NCBI GenBank assembly: GCA_930367215.1
Contig: OV884057.1
Span: forward strand, 265,006,339-265,070,338
Source of the DNA: Pollenia angustigena
Lineage: Eukaryota > Arthropoda > Insecta > Diptera > Polleniidae
Direction: 5' to 3'
Length of the DNA stretch: 64,000 nt
Part shown: in pieces, positions 57,489 through 64,000 of the stretch
How positions within the stretch are numbered: position 1 is the first letter of the stretch
Layout: every line of letters starts with the position of its first letter
The notes under the pieces: model-generated
The model's input: only the letters and a program-made list of their open reading frames with translations
Database searches by the model: none
Told to the model about the DNA's origin: nothing
Position numbers and translations under genes: made by a program

Positions 57489-58689
57489 ACAGTTGGTATT
57501 TATAAAATTGCTGGTAGGTGCAGAATTGATCATAGCTCCCATATAAACTTCCGTATTTAAATCACTTTAAGACGAACAAATCTTATATGAAGGTAGATAT
57601 CTAGATAATATTCTACACAAAAAACTCTTATATGATTTCTAGCCCCGTATCATAATATAGTATTGTCGGAACCATGATTTCCCTTGTGACCCAAGTATGG
57701 TACACTCTCAAAAAGTTTCTGTAAATTTTTGGTGTAGGAGGGTGGCAAATGGTCAGTTTTGACCGATTAAGATAAGAAGACCAGTTAATATTAGAAATAT
57801 AACATGACAATTGATATTTTAATTTAATTTCATTTACTTATTTATTTATAATCTCTAAGTTTGCATTGGCAAGTTGACTACAAAGTTATAAAAAGCCACG
57901 TTGAATTATTTAAAAGTTTGTCAAATAACTGAATATTATAGTTTGTTAATGAATACGTACCGATTCCCGACAAAAATTAAGTTAAACCATTATTATGCAA
58001 TTAGCAGGCTTGCATCCAATTTTTATGTTAATTTGATTTTGATGCAGTGTGGTGAAGAAAGATACGCCTCGTCGACCAGAATGTAGTTTTTCTTCAATTT
58101 AAGTCTTGAGTGTGTAAAACCAATTATATTTTTGGTTTTGCTCTCAAGCTGCAAATATGAAATGTAAAAAGTTTTCTGTCTCTGTGCTGAAAGGGATTTA
58201 GCAGGTTGGCATATTAAGCCGGCTAAACTACTTATTTTTAAATTCCTTTATCGGATATGCAAAAATGTCGTTCATGATGTGGTATTTGGTAGTGCAATAA
58301 TCTACAGACTGTCGCAACAAGCGATCGATTCATAAGCAAAGAAATAAAAAGTGATTGAGATCTGATGATCTCCCAAACACAAACTGCCTGTTAAAAACTC
58401 TTGAATGAATTATTTTATTAAAATTTTAATTGAATTTGAAAAAAATAATAATTTTTAGTTTCCTATAACAAGCAATAAATTAATTATTTAAATTATATAA
58501 TTTTTAAATGTGTACGTTATGTATATTAAATGCGACAATATTATTAGTAACGATACGCTTTTTTGCTGATACGATACCGATACGAATATAAAATTTAAAT
58601 TTAAGGCAAATTGAAGCACAGCAGCGAATAACGTTGTGCAAAATATCATTTACATTTCTCTCTTAAATTGCTTAAACATCCTCTTCAAA
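57489..58689. other. Unassigned AT-rich DNA
   Basis: Short family A/B-like scraps (AGCTCCCATATAAAC near 57533) and a cluster of GATACG words near 58550-58585. No gene recognised in the short frames at 57628-57810 and 57901-58086. Confidence 0.4.
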
Positions 58690-58724
58690 ATGCAGTACAA
58701 AGAGTCAGCCAGTGAAAAAACATT
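58690..58724 (+). CDS. Candidate 5' coding exon of an unknown gene
   Basis: TTCAAAATG gives a good fly-type translation start. It is followed by 35 nt reading MQYKESASEKT and then a strong splice donor, TTGTAAGT (donor GT at 58725-58726). The codons use more G and C than the surroundings. No second exon is visible in the remaining 5 kb, which is full of transposons, so the intron would have to be long. I do not recognise the peptide. It may be a real host exon or a chance coincidence of a start codon and a donor. Confidence 0.25.
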
Positions 58725-59063
58725 GTAAGTTACTAAAAAAATTATTTTTTCACTAAAAAAAGTTATAAACTGTAAATATGCATGTTATTTTAAATTAAAA
58801 TTTCTTGATATTTTGCATATAAGTTTTAAGTTATTATCATTAATTTTGATAATCTAAAACATTGGTGTCCAGCCCATACCACAATTGTGGAAATAAATTC
58901 ACACACATTCTACACACGCATTCTTACGCTCTTTCATTTAGTCCACGAGAGTACACAATTCAGTCGTCGATTACCAAGCGACGAGTGCACATGCGGCGGA
59001 TGCTTACATATTTTTTGTATTTTTATTAAGAATATTTGTCTCTTTATTCACTAATACTTAAGG

Positions 59064-59790
59064 CAGAGTTAGCCTAACGTTCACGTCCCCTAATGGAACG
59101 TCTGGTTCGTTTTGTCATTTGCAAACAATGCAAATGCTTACTGAATTTAAATGTCACGTTGACGGAACGTCTCGATCTGTATTAAACAGATTTGTATACC
59201 GTTGTTACGTGACAGTTGTAAAGCAGTGATGGGCTGCTTGTATGTTAAATTGAATGCGGGTATGTTTGCTCGTTTTTGGTACTTTTTTCAGTTAAGCTAT
59301 GGAATTGAGACAAAACAAATTAATATACAACATATTTCCATATAAACAAATATATTTATGTTTAGATGTACAATACATATAAACAAATGCATATACACAT
59401 ACAATGGAAATGTGAAAAGAATAAAAGGCTTTAAATGGTAGCAAAACCTTGTTTGGTGCATACACCACAATACAATATATCTATTGTTATAATATATATG
59501 CCAAAATACAAATTTGTTTATTGAAAATCTATAATATAAACATTAAACTATTAACGTTTTTTACATAGGTACACAAAATACTTTTTTAATACCATTTAAA
59601 TCACTTGGTACTTTTTAAAACATTTTTGATTCCCATCACTGTGTGATTTGCTTTATGTATACTATTGTTTTTTGTTTATGTATAGAAAAAACAAAAACCA
59701 CGTTTTTAAATGTTCTATAAGTGCACCAACGTGCTTACAGTACGGTGCGGTACATTACGGGTACAGCAACGTTCGCCTAACTAGGCCTTT
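59064..59790. mobile_element. TIR element with GTTAGSC...AACGTT ends
   Basis: AGTTAGCCTAACGTTCACG at the left and, inverted, AGTTAGGCGAACGTTGCTG at the right. The right end continues into AGGCCTTT, so it may belong to the GGCC-ended group. A hAT-like MITE (59224-59641) occupies most of the middle. Confidence 0.6.
59224..59641. mobile_element. hAT-like MITE (418 bp), no matching duplication
   Basis: Perfect 10-bp ends CAGTGATGGG, inverted at 59632-59641. TTGGTACTTTTT motifs recur on both halves. The 8-bp flanks (TTGTAAAG / TGTGATTT) do not match, so the duplication has decayed or the ends are mis-set. Confidence 0.6.
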
Positions 59791-59919
59791 ATAAAAAGCA
59801 ACACAACCACAATTTAAATTTTGGACGTCACTGATCTAAAACAAAATTTAAAAATAAGTAGTCCTGCCTTTTAAAAACGTTTTTTTGCTCTCCTGAAAAA
59901 TAATCATGTTGTCACTTAA

Positions 59920-60123
59920 GTGGGGAACAGAATAGTCGCTGTATTATAAGGTTACGAATAGCGTTAAAAGCTTTCAAAAGTAACAGTGTCAACAGAATAC
60001 GTAGTTGTAGTGGTCGTTACAGGTGAAGTTGAAGCTCAAAATTCGAAATTTTGAACTTTGTTGCGCTTCAGAGCCTTTTTTAGCTTCAGCTACTACTACA
60101 ACTACTTTATTCTGTTCCAGGCC
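59920..60123. mobile_element. Foldback MITE with GGAACAGAATA ends
   Basis: GGGGAACAGAATAG at the left and TATTCTGTTCCAGGCC at the right; inner arms GTAGTTGTAGT and ACTACAACTAC also pair. It ends 7 bp before the hAT element at 60131. The TAA/TTA flanks are not identical. Confidence 0.7.
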
Positions 60124-60130
60124 TTACAAC

Positions 60131-61231
60131 CAGTGATGCCAACTTAGTGCTTTTGACACTATTTATGGTGCTTTTTGATGCCTAAAAACGCCAAAATTTT
60201 ATCCATAGTGCCAAACTAAGGAAAAGCACTAACTTGGTGCTTTTTCAATTTTTCGTTAGTGCCTTTAGTGCTTTTTTACAATTTTAAATTTTTTTTACCA
60301 TTTTGTAAACTTCGATTATATAGAGGATGATTTAGATGAGATTTGCTGCTTGGGGTACAATTTTGAGAAGGCCTCTCAAGATTTTAAGATTTCAAATCAT
60401 AAAATAAGTGATACAGTATTTATCGGATATAAGAAACTTAAAAAATCCACGAAAAAAGTTTCTTATAAGCGTTTCTTTCTTATATACAATTATTTTATAT
60501 AAGAAACTTATTTCTTATACAAGTAGCTATGGCCATAAGACTTTCATATTTTGGTTTTCTGTCTCTTTTTTTGTTAATATTTCTAGCTTTTAAATAATTA
60601 TTTTTTATGTCTTTTGAGTTTTTCATTATTTTATATGTTTTTGCAATTTCGCTTCTTTTTATACCGTTTTGTGTGTCTTTAAAAATTTAAACTTTTGTTT
60701 TTAATGGCAAAAAAACACAAAGCTTCTCATGAGTACCAGCTGTAAAACTGTCAAGAAACAGCGTTGTCCATGCAAACTACATAAATTCTGTGTTGCCGTT
60801 GGAAGTTTCTTATATAAATTCTTTTTCTATACATTTTGTGGTTTTGGTGTTTAAGAAAAATGTTCTTTAATCAGTTTTTTTCTTATAAGCGTTTTTCTTA
60901 TATGAAACCTTTTTTGTTAGAAAAATCACTAAAAAGACATGGTGTTTTTGAAAATGTTTCTTAAAAGCGTTTTGTTCTTATATGAGATGTTCTTATATCC
61001 GATAAATACTGTATAAGAAAGTAGCATTCGTTTTACTTAAAACTTTATTTACGAGGTTAGAGCTAGGCTTCCTATCAATTTTGAAAATTTACAAAACGTT
61101 GCACTTTTTAGCGTTGACAACATATTTAGTAATCGTAATAAAAACGATGTATTTGTTTTCGGTAAAAAATTTTTTAAAGATGAAAACACTATTTCAAAAA
61201 TAGAGAATGACTTGAAAAGTTGGCATCACTG
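60131..61231. mobile_element. hAT-type element (1,101 bp) with pogo insert
   Basis: Ends are CAGTGATGCCAACTT (60131) and its perfect inverse (61231). Flanks are CTTACAAC (60123-60130) and CTTACAAT (61232-61239), an 8-bp duplication with one change that fits nTnnnnAn. Subterminal TTAGTGCTTTT words recur. On the + strand the right part reads RLPINFENLQNVALFSVDN and continues open to the end (about 61055-61225); I do not recognise it. A pogo-type copy sits at 60414-61011. Confidence 0.9.
60414..61011. mobile_element. pogo/Tigger-type element (598 bp), second copy
   Basis: Ends CAGTATTTATCGGATATAAG, inverted at 61011, flanked by TA (60412-60413, 61012-61013). It is the inverted counterpart of 35337-35943, with only scattered differences. 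Short frames such as 60408-60593 are repeat-derived. Confidence 0.88.
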
Positions 61232-61350
61232 CTTACAATGTTATGCGCGGCTGTGCTTTAATTAAAAATCTCATGTAGAGTATAAAAAGTATAAAAAGTG
61301 CAAGAGATTATTATTTAAAATTTAACTTGCGGAATAGCGTCAGATACTTA

Positions 61351-61479
61351 CCCTTATCGCAAATTTAATATACGCCTGCGACTGTTTGGTAATAGATTAA
61401 AGGAAATAAGTTTACGTTCTCTTTAATCTATTACCAAACACTCGCAGCTGTATTTTAAATTCGCCAACTACGATAAGGG
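61351..61479. mobile_element. Foldback element with CCCTTATCG ends
   Basis: CCCTTATCG...TTTGGTAATAGATTAAAG at the left pairs with CTTTAATCTATTACCAAA...CGATAAGGG at the right, around a short loop. No clear target duplication. Confidence 0.75.
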
Positions 61480-61589
61480 TGGTTGCAGTAGTTACTTTCC
61501 TTATGGATTTTATGGTCTCTTCAAAGTTACCCCAAATTTGTAGAAAAATGATTTTTATTCTCACAAATATTAACCAAATTAATCATTGG

Positions 61590-61860
61590 AGCTTCCAAGA
61601 AGGTGATTTGTAAGAGTTTCGCTAACCATCTTGCTTACGGAAGGCCTGAACTTTAAATGGTGCGTTCCCACTTTGAAGCAATACATTTTTGAAACAAAAG
61701 GTGCTTTATTAAACGAATATAAAAACTAGTGAGAGTAGCTATCAGCTTAACACACTGAATGTTTTGCTAGTTATTTTTTAGTGTTCCCCTTGACAACCTG
61801 CTTGCGAGTAAGGAAATGGCGTAGCACTTAAAATGATTTTTTTATAAGACTTACTTAGTG
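61590..61860 (+). repeat. Family F repeat (F2)
   Basis: CTTTATTAAAC, AAAAACTAGTGAGAG, CAGCTTAACACACTGAAT and TTTTGCTAGTTATT correspond in order to F1 (18780-19100). Confidence 0.6.
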
Positions 61861-62250
61861 TTCGTTCACTTGCTTTACTGCATCTTTGTATATCTTATTG
61901 CCTAGCCAAATTTCTTTGCAAAATAATGAAATTTTTTATGGGGTACAAGACTTACCAATGAGAAAAGATTTAACTACATATGATGGTTTGAAGCAAAACG
62001 AACGTGATTAAGCTCTAATCACATCAAAATTGAGATGATTACCCGTTCATCGAACTGATTTGTTAATCACTTCAAATTTACATGATTACAAATAAATCAC
62101 TTCATTAATCCCTTAGAATCCTCTGAACATACCTCAAACTGAGTACAACATAAACATGTACAACTGGCCACGATTTCTGCTTAATGTTTTTCCTTAAGTC
62201 ATTCATAAATTTTCACAATTTCATCATTAATATGTTTAAAATAATCTTCT

Positions 62251-62488
62251 GGGGCCTGATTCCGGCAGTAGTGATCGAGTACTTTCTCGATTCGGAAGCA
62301 ATTTAATATCTAATTATTTAAGTCAATACTGAACGAATCGGAATTATTTCTTCAGTATTGTAAAGTATTTATTTGAGTTTTACAATACTGAAAAATTTTC
62401 GATTCGTTCAGAATCGATTGAAAGAACTAGAAATAAAATTTCTTTCAAATCGAGAAAGTACTCGATCACGACGCTAGAATTAGGCCCC
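62251..62488. mobile_element. TIR MITE with GGGGCCTGATTCC ends (238 bp)
   Basis: About 40-bp inverted ends: GGGGCCTGATTCC...GTGATCGAGTACTTTCTCGA at the left and TCGAGAAAGTACTCGATCAC...GGCCCC at the right. An inner pair CAGTATTGTAAA / TTTACAATACTG also occurs. Belongs by ends to the GGCC foldback group; a TAA duplication is not visible. Confidence 0.82.
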
Positions 62489-63712
62489 TGTACTGAAACT
62501 CTGTACCTTCTTAACGACAAAAAATTGCCGTTAAGTAGTCAAAATTCGTTAGCTAACGAAAATTGTCGTTAAGAGCTATTCTGTAATGAAATTTTAACAA
62601 TTTTTATCGGCAAAAAATGTCGGTAGCTAACGACACAAAAAAAGTTCTTGTTAAATAATAACGACAACAAATGTACTGTTAACAGATTAAAAATATAGAA
62701 TAAAGTAGCCAATTTTTAAAACAAAAAAAGTAAGAAAGTATAGTCGATCAAGTCCGACTCTACATTGCAGTATATGGGCGATCATGTTTTCGCCAAAAAG
62801 AATATGTTGTGAGGTTAATATTCACATAAGACATTTTTGTGCCAATATTATCTATGTATCTTCTACCATTATTAGTGTATTCGTATGGGAGCTGGGTCAA
62901 ATATGGACCGATTCTAAAAAAATTTGTTCTGGTGATTTATGTGGGTTGCGACTAAATATTTTTGGAACTTATTCAACTCAAATGTCTATAAAACAAAATG
63001 GCTATTAATAGGCACAAAACCCTATTCCGGAAAGAAGTTTTCATGTGGGATATTAAAATTAAATAACTGCTTCTCACCATTACAAAAAGGCTTTGACCTT
63101 GTGACAATAAACGCATATGTGCCAAATTTTATAAAATTATTTTTAAAATTGCGACCTGTAATATGCGCACAAGGTTATATTGGACAGACTACCATCCATC
63201 CAGATAGAAAGACGGGCTTCGTTAAATGGATTCTGACATTGATTCTGAGTCAATCGGTACACTAAAATGCAGGCCCAGAACCTTTATTTAAATGTGTTAC
63301 ACCCATTCGTATATACATAATATACTCTACACATACAGTAGTGTAGGTATAAAAAGTAAGAGCAGAAATGTTGTGCTAGAGTGGCTCAGTCACCTGGAAA
63401 TTTTTTCCTATGTATAGAAAGATTTAAAACCAACATATTTGTTTAGAAATATAATCAATATTTACGCATTCATGTTTTGTTAAAATAAATGCATTAAAGT
63501 AAATTTATTTTGTATTTTTTTATTAATTTTAAAAAATTTTCACTTTGTTGTTCTTATATTTTTTTACCGATATTTGTCGTCAATATTTCTAAGCAAAAAT
63601 ATTTTTTTATTTAAAATTAAGAATAACTAATTCGTTAAAGTAACCGAGATTTCTCGTTAATTAACGATATCGGCAGTTAAATTAAAAAAGTTACAGAATT
63701 GAGGTACTGATA
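62489..63712. mobile_element. Possible TIR element with TTAACGACA motifs
   Basis: CTGTACTGAAACTCTGTACC at the left and, inverted, ATCAGTACCTCAATTCTGTA at the right. AACGACA and GTTAGCTAACG words occur near both ends. It encloses the family B copy at 62725-63352. The ends are degenerate. Confidence 0.5.
62725..63352 (+). mobile_element. Family B element (B6)
   Basis: Starts AAAAAAGTAAGAAAGTATAG with the hairpin GTCGATCAAGTCCGAC. Contains TATGCGCACAAGGTTATATT and ends CAGTAGTGTAGGTATAAAAA. The CAGCCAGCC tract is degenerate. The frames at 62784-63265 derive from this repeat. Confidence 0.75.
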
Positions 63713-64000
63713 ACTTTATAAAAGTATTTTTTTATCAATTTTTAATACATCAAAGAAATATAAATTGGTTTGTTGAGTTTTTTTCTTAAACATCTGTCAT
63801 CTTAATCATCTCAAATGTAATGTGAACGGCTTTGATTACCTTAATCAACATTTTTCTAAAAACCCGAGTGTGAACATAGCATAACACGGCAAACGCGTAG
63901 AATGTACATATATACGTATCGAAAGCATGCAGTAGGATTACTTTCTACTTTAGCATTCGTCTTATAAAAAGAACAAAAAGGAAACATACTCATAGATCGC

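Larger units (their letters stand above)
61978..63890. mobile_element. Possible outer element with TGATTAA / GAGATGATTA ends
   Basis: Left: AACGTGATTAAG...TTGAGATGATTACCCGTTC. Right, inverted: TTGATTAAGGTAATC...TTGAGATGATTAAGATG. The word set is shared, but the order of short repeats is imperfect. It would enclose the three elements below. Boundaries are approximate. Confidence 0.4.

Overview
The window looks like a gene-poor, transposon-saturated stretch of a higher fly genome, most likely a calyptrate such as a blow fly or house-fly relative. That placement is an inference from very high A+T content, CATA/TATG microsatellites, CCGTCCGTCTGTCC-type dispersed repeats, and LINE, hAT, pogo and tRNA-SINE relics. 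No complete host protein gene, rRNA or intact tRNA gene was found. The only host-like coding signal is a 35-nt candidate first exon near 58.7 kb. Nearly everything that can be explained is mobile DNA, often nested two to four deep.

Layout. 0-3 kb: a duplicated repeat split by a 1-kb TIR element, then an element split by a hAT MITE. 3-11 kb: two dispersed families. Family A has CCGTCCGTC tracts. Family B has GCCAGCCAGCCGG tracts. Two family B copies form a ~700-bp head-to-head palindrome. 10.9-13.4 kb: a hAT element carrying a foldback insert, a decayed LINE end, and a tRNA-like SINE head. 14.9-18.2 kb: six nearly identical 561-bp tandem units, each containing a tRNA-derived SINE and a TGACGTCA site. 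18-23.7 kb: fragments and hairpins. 23.8-25.3 kb: a frameshifted LINE on the + strand. 26-33 kb: MITEs and mostly unassigned AT-rich DNA. 33.2-37.1 kb: a TIR element containing degenerate tandem repeats, a minus-strand LINE, and a pogo-type element inside the LINE. 37.6-38.6 kb: a hAT element with TATCGATA arrays. 41.5-43.4 kb: a larger hAT-like element containing a decayed but clearly recognisable reading frame. 45-53 kb: LINE, SINE and MITE fragments. 53.6-57.5 kb: a four-level nest. 59-64 kb: more nested hAT, pogo and foldback elements.

The best structural evidence is target-site duplication. Five hAT-type insertions have 8-bp duplications; three are exact and two differ at one base. Two pogo-type copies are flanked by TA. 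Three or four GGCC-ended foldback MITEs have TAA or TTA duplications typical of PIF/Harbinger. The observations most worth following up are the SINE-based tandem array, the decayed SDEHGE/FHQDI protein inside hAT-type ends, the 700-bp palindrome as a possible hairpin-RNA source, and an element carrying repeated AAAACTCGTTCG-like motifs. All family names come from reading the sequence and recalled hallmarks. No database search was possible.
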